From the NCBI GenBank assembly GCA_037954665.1, contig JBBMOL010000057.1, forward strand, positions 1,364,001 through 1,428,000: a stretch of 64,000 nucleotides of DNA. Direction: 5' to 3'. A program made the position numbers and the translations under genes. The notes below the pieces were generated by a model. That model was given only the letters and a program-made list of their open reading frames with translations. It was not told the DNA's origin and did not search any database. This DNA comes from Laguncularia racemosa (Eukaryota > Streptophyta > Magnoliopsida > Myrtales > Combretaceae). How positions within the stretch are numbered: the first letter of the stretch is position 1; each line of letters starts with the position of its first letter. This document shows, piece by piece, positions 36,055 to 46,605 of the stretch.

Positions 36055-36600
36055 CTTAATAGGTAGTCTTCTTTTATAATATATATGTATATATTATATT
36101 CCACAATTGAGAAATATCATCTAGAATATATATATCTATACTTTCATAAATATTATCTACGTGAGGGCCAAGCGAAAGCAATAATTGATAAATGCGATAA
36201 GCATTTTAAATTAAGGAAATGGTCACTAACTCGGCAAAAACGAAACATCCTTTCTTTTGACGGGTAGATCGTTTTAATAATGTCATAAAAGTTATTCACA
36301 AAATAATAACTGTTTCTTTTTTCTTTTCCAAGACACAAATAGCAACTCGATTTATGACTATGGGTGCATTTTTCGTAAGGCGAAAAAACAAGTTAAAGTA
36401 TAGGTAGTTGAGTCTCAACTCTCATGTATTTGTATTTGTGATTTCATAATTTAGTCTAAGCAATTTACACCAATCATTTTTTTAGTTTCACCATATAGCA
36501 TGCAACAATTTATCTAAAGTTGAAGCATTCGGATGAGACTTGAATAAGGAAGGACTTCAGTAACGAATGAGATCTCCCAACTTTTAAGAAGTCATTAAAT

Positions 36601-37470
36601 TACGTAAAAGCTAGATAACAGTGAATCCAATGCATTATCTTATTACCATGTATACTCCATAAAGTTGGGTGAACTTCGGCATTTTATTTTGTTTTTACAT
36701 AGAGATTCAATAAATATAGGCCATTTGTAGGGTAGGGCATTTCCATGATGAAAGGGCTTTTAGAGATAGTTAATAATGGAAGAAAAAAGTTTGATGATAG
36801 TGGTGATTCTTAATGATCACAAAAAAAATATTAATTAAAAATTTTAAAAATGATTTATATTTAAATAAATAAAAATCATTTTTTCCCTTAAAGTCTATAA
36901 ATATTTTTAATTGTTGTTAACTAATCCCCATCATGATAAACCACTATTTTAAGTGACTATATCTATCACCTCTTAACTATTATATAAAAACTATAAATTT
37001 TGATGGTAATGATTTTTTTTTTTAACTATCAGGTTTTGATGGTAATAAATATAAAAAAAAAAAGAAAAGTAAAAACATTTTCTAACCAAATAAACAAACC
37101 TAAGTGATCATTTCATTGTTAGGGTATTTAAAAATGCCCTAGAACTGCTATACTCAATCCAAAAACACTTCATCTTACCATTGTCACTATGTTACCACAG
37201 CAGGTTGTAGCCCGACCAAACACATAATAGCAACATCAGCCGTCACCTCCACTACTACCACCTACCTTTACATCGCATTTGATTCATGTCATGCAGTTAC
37301 CTTTTTCACAGTCCGAATCCATTTAGTTGCTTGATATCAAGTTGTAAAGGCATTAAGGCAATATAAGGTTTTTTTTTTTGTTTTTTCTGATGTTACTCTA
37401 CCCTCGGCATGGAAACTGAAAATTGCTCTATAATTGTGAACACCAAAATTGCAAGCAGTTGAATATTGTG
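36601..37470. other. Intergenic AT-rich DNA
   Basis: No gene recognised. This lies between the end of duplication unit B and the young copia element. Confidence 0.5.
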
Positions 37471-37645
37471 GTTGATGTTGGAATAGTGGAAGTATGGTGG
37501 TCCTATTTTTAGGAACCACAAACCACAACTTCATCAACTACAACTCCCATGTTCCCACTAACCACTTAATCCTAATCAACCACATTACCCACTAACCCAT
37601 TAACCCATTAGCATGATTTTAGGAAACTTTGATGGAAAGTTTCTC

Positions 37646-37653
37646 TATAAATA
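37646..37653 (+). promoter_or_regulatory. LTR TATA box
   Basis: TATAAATA in CTCTATAAATAGC, about 210 bp before the LTR end. Transcription would start near 37675-37680. The same box is at 43654 in the 3' LTR. Confidence 0.7.
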
Positions 37654-37787
37654 GCTAATGGATTCAAGGTCCCAGAGCACGAAAATTCTATTAAAAACAC
37701 ATTACCATCTTGTGAGAAATTTTTTGAGTGCTCTGAAGATCTTGAAGGTTCCAGAGCTTGACGTTTTGTTCCTCTCCGGATTAAGCA

Positions 37788-37803
37788 ATGGCAAGAGGTT
37801 AGT
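37788..37803 (+). promoter_or_regulatory. Leader AUG with overlapping splice donor in the 5' LTR
   Basis: The first AUG downstream of the inferred start site, in a good plant context. Unspliced, it opens a four-codon uORF ending in TAG. The sequence AG|GTTAGT (donor GT at 37798..37799) lies within this uORF. A pyrimidine-rich acceptor, TTTGTGTTTGCAG, ends at 39196. Joining 37797 to 39197 places this AUG in the gag frame three codons upstream of a junction-spanning Ala codon. This is predicted from sequence only. Confidence 0.5.
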
Positions 37804-37858
37804 GATTTTCCTAATTCCGCTGCATTTTTTGTGTTTGTATTTAGTTACGGCTTTCATT

Positions 37859-37870
37859 TGGTATCAGAGC
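37859..37870 (+). other. Primer-binding site (iMet tRNA) of the young copia element
   Basis: TGGTATCAGAGC two bases after the 5' LTR, complementary to initiator Met tRNA. It lies inside the putative leader intron, so only unspliced RNA would keep it. Confidence 0.95.
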
Positions 37871-39180
37871 CATAATTAAACCTTTGCCTTGCGATTTCGA
37901 AAAAATTAATTTTCTCCCTTTTCAATTCAATTTTAATTTAAATTGGTTTTGATAAATTTTTATCAAATTTATGATACATTTATTTGTATCAATTTTTCTG
38001 GAGAAAATTAATTTTTTAAATTAGAGTTTTATGGTGCAAATTAATTTTTTATTAATTTTGTACTTAATTTTACTCAATTTTCAAGTATAATAATTGAGTA
38101 ATAATGTTGGATTTTATTTGCCAACATCAAGTATTATCCTTTTTTTTTTAAATAAAAATTTATGACATGTTAAATTGGAAATAAAGTAAATTATTTAGTA
38201 TTTTTCTTAAATAATTTTTTCTTGAAATTTAACATGTCAATTTTATTTAACATTTTCACTTACAGTTTTGTGAAAAAATTTTGTGGAATTTTATTTTTTA
38301 TTAAATTCCGTATTTATTTTAAATAATTTGTGTATATATAAATTTATGGTTTATATACACTAGCTTGTTAATTATTTAAAATATCGTTAATGAAATTGCA
38401 TTAGGATTTTGCAATTTTAGTATTTGTTCAAGGTGCTTAAATTGGTATGTGATTGTATGTATGTTTCGAATTTATTATGCATGCAATATATTGTTCATGT
38501 TTAAGTACATTTAGAGTTATTGCATGATGTTTAGCAATAGCAATTGTCTTGTGATTAAATAATTCTAATAAATTTTGGCGTAGCCACAGCAGCCTTATTT
38601 AGATTAGATTATTTATTAGAAATCACATTTAGTATTATAGACATTAAATAACTTCATAAAAAATTAAGTTAAAAGTCTAAATTGAGTCAGATTAATTTTG
38701 TCTAAGGAGACATTATCGTGGGATAAATGTGACCCCTCCACGTCTTTCCTGGGAATTCGTTCGAATTCTGTCTAAGGAGGCTGGATTTTAAGTGGGACCT
38801 TTTGTTTAACCTATGCGTCTTTCCTGGAAATTTATCTGATCTCAAGTGATAAAAATAATTTTGTTTGACTGAGGTTTAGCCAAAGCAGCCTCTATTGAAC
38901 GAAGTTATTTATACGGTATCACATAAGAAATGTTTAGACTTTACATTTATTTTGTTTGATGATCCATAAAGCATTGAGGTATAGCCACAGCAGCCTTATT
39001 AAGGACGGATCTCATAAAGTGATTATGAAGTAAAAGAAATATAATGTCTATTATAAGGAATGAATCTTATTGAATTAAAAATTTAGCCCACAGGCAATTT
39101 TTATGTCGCTAGATTCATTATTGCATGATTTGCATTGGTAAATTATGATTTATGTTATAGTCTCAAATTAAGAATTAAGC
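37871..39180 (+). other. Long leader of the young copia element with internal repeats
   Basis: About 1.3 kb without coding content. TAGCCACAGCAGCCTTA occurs at 38581 and 38982, with a shorter variant at 38877. A second repeated unit (TGTCTAAGGAG followed by CGTCTTTCCTGGRAATT) occurs twice in 38695-38840. All copies lie within the putative leader intron. Such repeats may act in RNA packaging or dimerisation; this is inference. Confidence 0.7.
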
Positions 39181-42100
39181 ATGTTTGTGTTTGCAGCTAT
39201 GCAACCTTTGACTGATACTAAAGTAGAAATCCCTATTTTAACAAGTGAAAACTTTAAGACTTGGAGAGATAATATACTTCTTCATTTGGGGTGTTTGGAC
39301 ATTGACTATGCCACTATTAAGGATGAGCCACTTCTGAGTGAAGAAAGCACTCAAGCTGAGTTTGATCTTCATGAGAAATGGGAACGGTCTAACCGACTTA
39401 GTATCATGTTCATTAAGAGCAAACTCACTGCGGATGTCCGTGGCTCAGTGGATCAATATAAAAATGTCAAAGAGTTGCTAGATGCCCTTGAAAGGCAATT
39501 TAAGACTTCTAAGAAGTCTCTAGCTAGCACCCTGATTATGAAGTTCACATCTGCTAAGTTGACTTCTGTGAAAGGCGTTAGAGAACACATCAACAAAATG
39601 CGTGATTTAGCAAATCGCTTGAAGGCTCTAGAGATTGAGATGTCGGATGCTTTCCTAGTGCATTTTATTCTGACGACCCTTCCATCACAGTATGGACCTT
39701 TTAAGATCTCTTACAACACACATAAGGACAAATGGACAATAGATGATCTATTGACCATGTGTGAAGAAGAGGAGGCCCGATTAACTCTGGAGATGGGAGA
39801 AAATGCAATGATGGTTACTCAAGGAAGGAAAACCGGCAAAGTCAAAGGAAAAGGGAAGGGTAAAATCCAACCCAATGCTGACATCAAGAAAGAGTCCAAG
39901 TGTTTTTTCTGTAAAAAGAAGGGACACATAAAGAAAGACTGTGTCAAGCATAAAAATTGGCTTGAAAAGAAAGGTAACTTAGTCTCATATGTTTGTTTTG
40001 AGTCTAACATGGTTGATGTGAATTGTAACACATGGTGGATTGATTCTGGATCTACAATCCATATTTCTAATTCCATGCAGGGTTTACAAAACCTGCGGAA
40101 ACCAGTAGGAGCTGAGCGATTTATCTATTCTGGAAACAAGATAGAATCGCATGTGGAAGCTATTGGGACATGCATATTAGTACTTAAGAGTGGCTTTAAT
40201 TTAATTCTTGAAAAGACCTTCTATGTTCCTAGTTTTTCTAGGAATTTGATTTCAGTTTCAAAACTTGTACCTTTGGAATTCACTTTTAACTTTTCAAACA
40301 ATGGTTTTGATTTATTTTATAAATCCAATCATATTGGTGATGGTTCTTCATTGGATGGTCTTTATTTATTAAATTTACATAATAATGCCACTCATGATGT
40401 TATGCATGTACAAGCTGGTACTAAACGATGTGTTATGAATGAGGATTCTTTTACCTTATGGCACCGTAGACTAGGTCATATCTCTATAGAGAGAGTTAAA
40501 AGATTGGTGAATGATGGTATACTTAGTCATTTAGATTTCACTGATTTTGGTACTTGTATAGACTGCATAAAGGGAAAGCAGACTAACAAGTCAAAGAAAG
40601 GTGCCAAAAGGAGTTCGGCCATATTAGAAATTATCCATTCTGATATTTGTTGTCCAGATATGGATAATCAAGGTCAGAAATACTTTATCACATTTATAGA
40701 CGATTACTCACGATACATGTATCTCTACATGCTTCATCATAAAAGTGAAGCGTTGGAAGCCTTTAAGGTTTTCAAAGCTGAAGTAGAGAAACAATGCGGT
40801 AAGCAAATCAAGATTGTGAGAACCGATAGAGGTGGTGAGTATTATGGTAGATACACTGAAGATGGACAAGCATCAGGTCCTTTTGCTAAGTTTCTTCAAG
40901 ATAACGGTATAGTTGCCCAATACACCATGCCAGGTTCACCTGATCAGAATGGTGTTGCGGAAAGAAGAAACCGAACATTAATGGAAATGGTGCGAAGTAT
41001 GTTTAGTAGCTCTAAACTGCCTAAATCCTTATGGATTGAAGCATTAAAGACGTCTGCGTATATATTAAACAGAGTTCCAACCAAGGCTGTTTCTAAAACA
41101 CCATTTGAGTTGTTCAAAGGTTGGAAACCGAGTTTGCGTCATATGCGTGTATGGGGATGCCCGTCTGAAGTTAGAGTTTACAACCCACAAGAAAAGAAAC
41201 TGGATCCTCGGACTATAAGTGGGTATTTCATTGGATATGCCGAAAAGTCCAAAGGATACAGATTTTACTGTCCATCTCACACTACTAGGATTGTGGAATC
41301 AAGAAATGCAAAATTTCTTGAAAATGACTCAATAAGTGGGAGTGATCTATCTCAAGACATAGTTCATGAGCAAGATCTACCTTCCATATCAGGTGAGAGA
41401 TTGGTTGTTGTTCACAACACTCCTCGAGTTCAAATAGGAGTTGAACAACCAATCAATGAAAATCCACAGATTGCTGAGGAAATCATAGTAGATCAAAATC
41501 AAGAAATGATTGAGCAACATGATCCACAAGAAAATGTTGTCCCAATTTTAAGGAGATCTACTAGAGAAAGGAGATCAGCAATCCCTAGTGATTATATTGT
41601 GTATTTACAAGAATCTGAGTACAATATTGGAGCTGAAAATGATCCTGAGTCTTTCAAGGAAGCTATGAATTGTGATGAGTCAAATTTATGGTATAATGCT
41701 ATGTTAGATGAGATGAATTCTATGAAGAGTAATGAAGTCTGGGATCTTGTCCCGTTGCCCGACGGTGTAAAAGCCATAGGTAATAAATGGGTCTTTAAAA
41801 CTAAAAGAGACTCATTGGGCAACATTGAAAGACATAAGGCTAGACTTGTTGCTAAAGGGTTCACTCAGCGTGAAGGAATTCATTACACAGAGACCTTTAG
41901 TCCTGTATCCAGGAAAGACTCCTTACGCATAATATTAGCATTAGTAGCTCAATTTGATCTTGAGTTACAACAAATGGATGTGAAAACAGCTTTCCTAAAT
42001 GGTAATCTAGAGGAAGAGGTTTATATGAAACAACCTGAAGGATTTTCCTCTAGTAATGGTGATCACTTGGTTTGCAAGCTAAAGAAATCCATTTATGGAT

Positions 42101-43215
42101 TAAAACAAGCCTCCCGTCAATGGTATTTAAAATTTCATGATGTTATCTCTTCATTTGGTTTCGTTGAGAATATCATGGATCAATGTATATACCAAAAGGT
42201 TAGTGGGAGTAAGATTTGTTTTCTTATCCTATATGTGGATGATATCCTACTTGCATCAAATGATAAGGGTATGTTACATGGGGTGAAACAATTTCTTTCT
42301 AAAAATTTTGATATGAAGGATATGGGTGATGCATCTCATGTCATTGGGATTAAGATTCATAGAGATAGACATAGAGGAATCTTAGGTCTATCTCAAGAAA
42401 CATATATTAACAAAATTTTAGAAAGATTTCGGATGAAAAATTGTTCACCCAACGTTGCTCCTATCGTGAAGGGTGATAAGCTCCATTTGGACCAATGCCC
42501 TAAAAACGAGTTTGAAAAAGAGCAAATGAAGAACATTCCTTATGCTTCAGTTGTTGGAAGCTTAATGTATGCTCAGGTCTGTACTAGACCTGACATTGCA
42601 TTTGCTGTTGGAATGTTAGGAAGATATCAGTTAAATCCGGGACTTGACCACTGGAAAGTTGCAAAGAAAGTCTTGAGATATCTTCAAGGGACAAAAGATT
42701 ACATGCTTATGTACAAACGGTCAGATGATTTAGAAGTAATTGGCTACTCTGATTCAGACTTCGCCGGATGCGTTGATTCTCGAAAATCAACATCAGGTTA
42801 CATTTTCATGTTAACCGGTGGAGCCATTTCATGGAGAAGTGCCAAGCAGACTTTAACTGCTACTTCTACTATGGAAGCTGAGTTCGTTTCGTGTTTTGAG
42901 GCTACCTCACAAGGTGTATGGTTGAAGAGTTTCATCGAAGGGCTTAGACTTGTGGATTCTATATCTAAGCCGCTGAGGATGTATTGTGACAATTCAGCTG
43001 CAGTCTTTATGGCTAAAAATAATAAGAGTGGAAGTCGAAGCAAACATATCGACATAAAGTATTTTGCCATAAGGGAACGTGTTAAAGATAACAAAGTGGT
43101 CATTCAGTATATTAACACAGAGCTGATGTTAGCCGATCCTTTGACTAAAGGCATGCCACCACAAAGATTTAATGATCATGTTGTCAATATGGGACTTGGT
43201 TCCATTATGTGTTAG
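39181..43215 (+). CDS. Copia gag-pol polyprotein, intact
   Basis: A single frame of 1344 codons. Domains by residue: Gag 1-240; CCHC zinc knuckle 241-254 (CFFCKKKGHIKKDC); aspartic protease with D288-S-G-S; GAG-pre-integrase with HRRLGH at 428-433 and CIDC further on; integrase core with its D,D-E region in ~500-620; RT with YVDD at 1018-1021; RNase H with the GYSDSDFAG segment from 1188. The integrase-before-RT order makes it Ty1/copia. No stop, frameshift or missing catalytic motif is seen. The natural unspliced start is probably Met7 (39199), because the first ATG lies upstream of the 39195..39196 AG acceptor; a spliced form would begin in the LTR. It supplies capsid, protease, integrase and RT for retrotransposition. 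Lineage within copia is not assigned. Confidence 0.97.
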   Translation: MFVFAAMQPLTDTKVEIPILTSENFKTWRDNILLHLGCLDIDYATIKDEPLLSEESTQAEFDLHEKWERSNRLSIMFIKSKLTADVRGSVDQYKNVKELLDALERQFKTSKKSLASTLIMKFTSAKLTSVKGVREHINKMRDLANRLKALEIEMSDAFLVHFILTTLPSQYGPFKISYNTHKDKWTIDDLLTMCEEEEARLTLEMGENAMMVTQGRKTGKVKGKGKGKIQPNADIKKESKCFFCKKKGHIKKDCVKHKNWLEKKGNLVSYVCFESNMVDVNCNTWWIDSGSTIHISNSMQGLQNLRKPVGAERFIYSGNKIESHVEAIGTCILVLKSGFNLILEKTFYVPSFSRNLISVSKLVPLEFTFNFSNNGFDLFYKSNHIGDGSSLDGLYLLNLHNNATHDVMHVQAGTKRCVMNEDSFTLWHRRLGHISIERVKRLVNDGILSHLDFTDFGTCIDCIKGKQTNKSKKGAKRSSAILEIIHSDICCPDMDNQGQKYFITFIDDYSRYMYLYMLHHKSEALEAFKVFKAEVEKQCGKQIKIVRTDRGGEYYGRYTEDGQASGPFAKFLQDNGIVAQYTMPGSPDQNGVAERRNRTLMEMVRSMFSSSKLPKSLWIEALKTSAYILNRVPTKAVSKTPFELFKGWKPSLRHMRVWGCPSEVRVYNPQEKKLDPRTISGYFIGYAEKSKGYRFYCPSHTTRIVESRNAKFLENDSISGSDLSQDIVHEQDLPSISGERLVVVHNTPRVQIGVEQPINENPQIAEEIIVDQNQEMIEQHDPQENVVPILRRSTRERRSAIPSDYIVYLQESEYNIGAENDPESFKEAMNCDESNLWYNAMLDEMNSMKSNEVWDLVPLPDGVKAIGNKWVFKTKRDSLGNIERHKARLVAKGFTQREGIHYTETFSPVSRKDSLRIILALVAQFDLELQQMDVKTAFLNGNLEEEVYMKQPEGFSSSNGDHLVCKLKKSIYGLKQASRQWYLKFHDVISSFGFVENIMDQCIYQKVSGSKICFLILYVDDILLASNDKGMLHGVKQFLSKNFDMKDMGDASHVIGIKIHRDRHRGILGLSQETYINKILERFRMKNCSPNVAPIVKGDKLHLDQCPKNEFEKEQMKNIPYASVVGSLMYAQVCTRPDIAFAVGMLGRYQLNPGLDHWKVAKKVLRYLQGTKDYMLMYKRSDDLEVIGYSDSDFAGCVDSRKSTSGYIFMLTGGAISWRSAKQTLTATSTMEAEFVSCFEATSQGVWLKSFIEGLRLVDSISKPLRMYCDNSAAVFMAKNNKSGSRSKHIDIKYFAIRERVKDNKVVIQYINTELMLADPLTKGMPPQRFNDHVVNMGLGSIMC

Positions 43216-43483
43216 TGAAACTCTATAGAGTAGATATTTCTCATATTTGTTGTGCACATTTTGTTTATTTGGAGAAATATCAATAAAGTTTGGACCTAGA
43301 ATAAACGTTAGGTTTATTCATTAAGCTATTGGGAAAGAGGTTTGAAAACTTGATACATTGTAATAAATGGAAGATACTACTCGAGTAATAAAGGGAAAAT
43401 ATCGCCATGATTCGTGTATTGAGTTTTCTTAAAGTCTAAGGATTTGTGGTATTAAAGTAAAGTATACGGACCAAGTGGGAGAA
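43216..43483 (+). other. 3' untranslated part of the young copia element with polypurine tract
   Basis: Non-coding. It ends in AAGTGGGAGAA (43473..43483), a typical copia polypurine tract directly before the 3' LTR. Confidence 0.88.
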
Positions 43484-43864
43484 TGTTGGAATAGTGGAAG
43501 TATGGTGGTCCTATTTTTAGGAACCACAAACCACAACTTCATCAACTACAACTCCCATGTTCCCACTAACCACTTAATCCTAATCAACCACATTACCTAC
43601 TAACCCATTAACCCATTAGCATGATTTTAGGAAACTTTGATGGAAAGTTTCTCTATAAATAGCTAATGGATTCAAGGTCCCAGAGCACGAAAATTCTATT
43701 AAAAACACATTACCATCTTGTGAGAAATTTTTTGAGTGCTCTGAAGATCTTGAAGGTTCCGGGGCTTGACGTTTTGTTCCTCTCCGGATTAAGCAATGGC
43801 AAGAGGTTAGTGATTTTCCTAATTCCGCTGCATTTTATGTGTTTGTATTTAGTTACGGCTTTCA
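43484..43864 (+). repeat. 3' LTR of the young copia element
   Basis: 381 bp. It differs from the 5' LTR by one C/T, two adjacent-region A/G and one T/A change. Confidence 0.97.
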
Positions 43865-43869
43865 GTTGA

Positions 43870-45459
43870 ATGATGAAATTAGTTGCAATTATTTTCGTAT
43901 CTTTCCAAACGACTTTATTAAGTGATTTTCAGCCTAAGACACTCATGGTCTATACCGGATTTACCTCTTGTTTTGATTTTGCTGTCCTAATGATGTCTTA
44001 ATTAATCATGACTAAACATCTAGCATTTCAAATGAAAAATATCTATATTTAGTTGCTTAAATTGCTCAGATATCAAATTATAATTGATAGAGATACAATT
44101 AAATTACCAACTTTAAAATAGCAAATTTGATATTAAACTTGATACAATTAAATTTTATATTTAGTTGTTTAAATGCCAAAAACATTTATTGTTAGTGATC
44201 ATCGTATTTTTATATGTCCTTAACTTACAAATTGTACCGTTGCTTTCAAAGAATTAAGTGAGCCTTTTTCCTTTTTAGATTTGTTCGTTCGCTATCCAAA
44301 GTGATTATGGTATTGACACAGCTCCAAGAGCGCTATACAATGTACTTGGTATTGAAATTAAACTAGTTGTACTCAAAGACCGGTAGAAACCCTGAAATAT
44401 ATAAAACCATACAAGTTTGAGCAGCTTTTAAAGATGATATTAAATATCATAAGATAATTTATGGTTTCAAGTTTTCAAAGCCTGCATCTATAGAATAGTA
44501 TATTTGATATGACTCTATATCTACCCTTTAGTCTGTCCTATATATTATAAGTACCAAGTTCAGAATATTCAATTTTTTAACATATGCTATGTATCAAAAG
44601 GACTATGAATAATTAGGCTCTATTATTTGCAAACCAAGTGACATGGAGAGAGTCAAACAGTTACGAAGTCATACTCCCACACTACCATTTCAGGTCATGT
44701 TTGCATGAGTTCAAAGATTCGTTAAGGTACCACGAAAGTCACACCGAGGAATCACTTATTACTATTTAGACAACCTAGGTATTGATGAAAGGCTAAAAAC
44801 GCCCAACCTAAGAGAACTTTATGCTAATTAATGGAAGACTACATATAATATTGCATTTATGTGATTGTCCATGCATACTATATGTTATTTGACTTTATGT
44901 ATACATAATATTGAAAGACATTCCCTTCTCTTTGAGACTCATGAATTATGCCCACCCCTCATCTATAAATTTATTCACATTGTAGGATATTATGACTAGT
45001 AAAAAATGCGTATTAAATATCAATGATGTGGTTTAAACACTTCATGAGTAGTTGACAAGATTTAGACACTGAAAGTAGATTCCTTTCTTCCTAAAATCAC
45101 AATTATAATACCCTTAAGACATGACATATATCAAAGGATTGTCAAATTCAAACAACATATAGATTATCTAAGGCCTTCTAAATATTAAGCAAAATGAGTT
45201 TTTATACATACTACATGTTTGAACAAATCAATACTGAAATCTTATGAATTTATAAGGAAATTGGATTGTGCAATATAAACTTGTTAAAAGAAATAGGTCT
45301 AACATTATGAAAATATAAAATGGACTTTCTAATAAGAATTTAGACATCAGCTATCCAATATGGAATCACTAGGGAGATCACAAATGGAAGCTATATCATA
45401 AGAAGATCGACCATCTTCCTATACAAGACAAAACCATAGGATTCTATAAGCAAAGTAAA
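43870..45459. other. Intergenic DNA with short coding-like fragments
   Basis: No gene recognised. Short stretches near 44290-44400 and 44640-44830 read as protein-like between stops, but I cannot assign them to a family. They may belong to the decayed unit that follows. Confidence 0.35.
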
Positions 45460-46605
45460 TAACCTTAAATTTTCACTTTGGGCAAAAAAAAAAAGGAAAG
45501 GTTTCTTAATTTAAAATTTCTACAATGGTTTGAGCAATTCAATAGGAACCAAAATCAATGCAGCGTTGGAAGGAATGCTAATGAACAAATCCATATACAG
45601 AGGAAGCATTTGATTTGTTTAAGGAAATGGCAAACTAATGGACAAGTGAGGGAGCTTTACCAAGAAAGGGGGAATTCATAAGATAGATGCCATTAGCTTG
45701 ATTACTGCAAAATAAGGCAGGTTGGTTAAGATGTTAGAGAAACAAACGATCAACACTGCATGGTCTACTTCTAGTGCTAACAGCAGAAAAAGCTTTAATA
45801 TAGATATAGGAAATGAGTACTAAGGGTTAAAAAAGGCCAATTAATGTCAAGTTCCAAGAATGTCTTCTAGGCAAAGTCTATTCCGATACCTAAAACTCCA
45901 GTTAATTAGAGGAACCATTCAAATTTATTATGGGGTCACCGAGGGAACGTACCTAGCCAACAATCATCCCCATTATCAGCCTAGGTCACACATCACCTAT
46001 GATATAAAGTACGGTTGAAGTTTATTACCCAGGAGAAATCCTATGAGATGGTATATGAGAGATTAGAAAAGAGAAATGGCCAGCGGGAATGATGAAAGAT
46101 TTGGTACGATTGAGCCGATGCTAGAACTATTAAGGAACTCTATGAAACCTTAACACAAGGGACATTTCTGAGAAGGACAGAAAATAAACTAAGAAAGTAA
46201 TATAACGCATTCTATGTCTATGAAGAGAAGAGTCTTGCTTAACAATTTGAAAGCCTAAAAAATATAAGTGATTTTGTGAATAAGACATTTGAAGAAAATC
46301 CCAATGACTTTGTGAGTGAGCTCAGTGAGAAAAGAGAGGGTGATGAGACCATAAGACAAAGTCATAAAATTTTTAAACAAGAAAAGAATCTTGAAAAGTG
46401 ATATAATTAATGACCTGAATCTTCATCCAGGGACCCAAGTTTTAGTTGAGGCCGACATAGAAAGGTTCATTGGTCATCCGATCAGCCGAAGCTCACCAAC
46501 TGAAACAAAAATGTTTATTTTTCGATACATTATTATGGATTGGATTAATCTTTCTAAAGGGTATTCTAAATTTTCTCATTTCTTGAACCTATTTATTCAA
46601 TAAGC
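45460..46605 (+). pseudogene. Decayed coding sequence of unknown family, probably transposon-derived
   Basis: One forward frame (the one reading FKIST at about 45510) stays protein-like for several hundred bases, interrupted by TAA, TAG and TGA codons. Many stops fall where Gln, Arg or Trp codons would fit, the pattern left by C-to-T decay. Words such as EEAFDLFKEMAN and KRNGQRE look like a degenerate retrotransposon Gag, but no zinc knuckle, protease or RT is seen. I do not recognise the family. Confidence 0.35.

Larger units (their letters stand above)
29288..36600 (+). repeat. Duplication unit B carrying three miR477-like hairpins, split by a gypsy element
   Basis: Homologous to unit A (27031..28260). 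It starts AAGAAATTAGA at about 29290, contains the second hairpin triplet, then is interrupted at 30279..36054 by the Ty3/gypsy element, and resumes until the AAAGTTGAAGCATTC block near 36515-36600. The three mature positions are offset from those in A by 2261, 2245 and 2268 bp, so the units are colinear with small indels. Confidence 0.75.
37476..37856 (+). repeat. 5' LTR of the young copia element
   Basis: TG...CA ends, 381 bp. TATAAATA at 37646 is the likely core promoter. No ATG occurs between about 37676 and 37787; the first is at 37788 in the context AAGCAATGGC. Confidence 0.97.
37476..43864 (+). mobile_element. Young, structurally intact Ty1/copia LTR retrotransposon
   Basis: Two 381-bp LTRs (37476..37856, 43484..43864) differ at four positions only. 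A perfect 5-bp target duplication, GTTGA, lies at 37471..37475 and 43865..43869. An iMet primer site, a polypurine tract and one uninterrupted gag-pol frame of 1344 codons are all present. By eye it has every cis and trans part needed for an autonomous element. With the commonly used 1.3e-8 substitutions per site per year for plant LTRs (an assumed rate), 4/381 differences would mean a few hundred thousand years. Confidence 0.97.

Noticed and set aside
39181..39198. ATG at 39181 as the copia gag start
   Set aside because: The Met at 39199 fits the usual Gag start better, and an acceptor-like AG lies between the two. It is kept in the coordinates only because the frame is open there.
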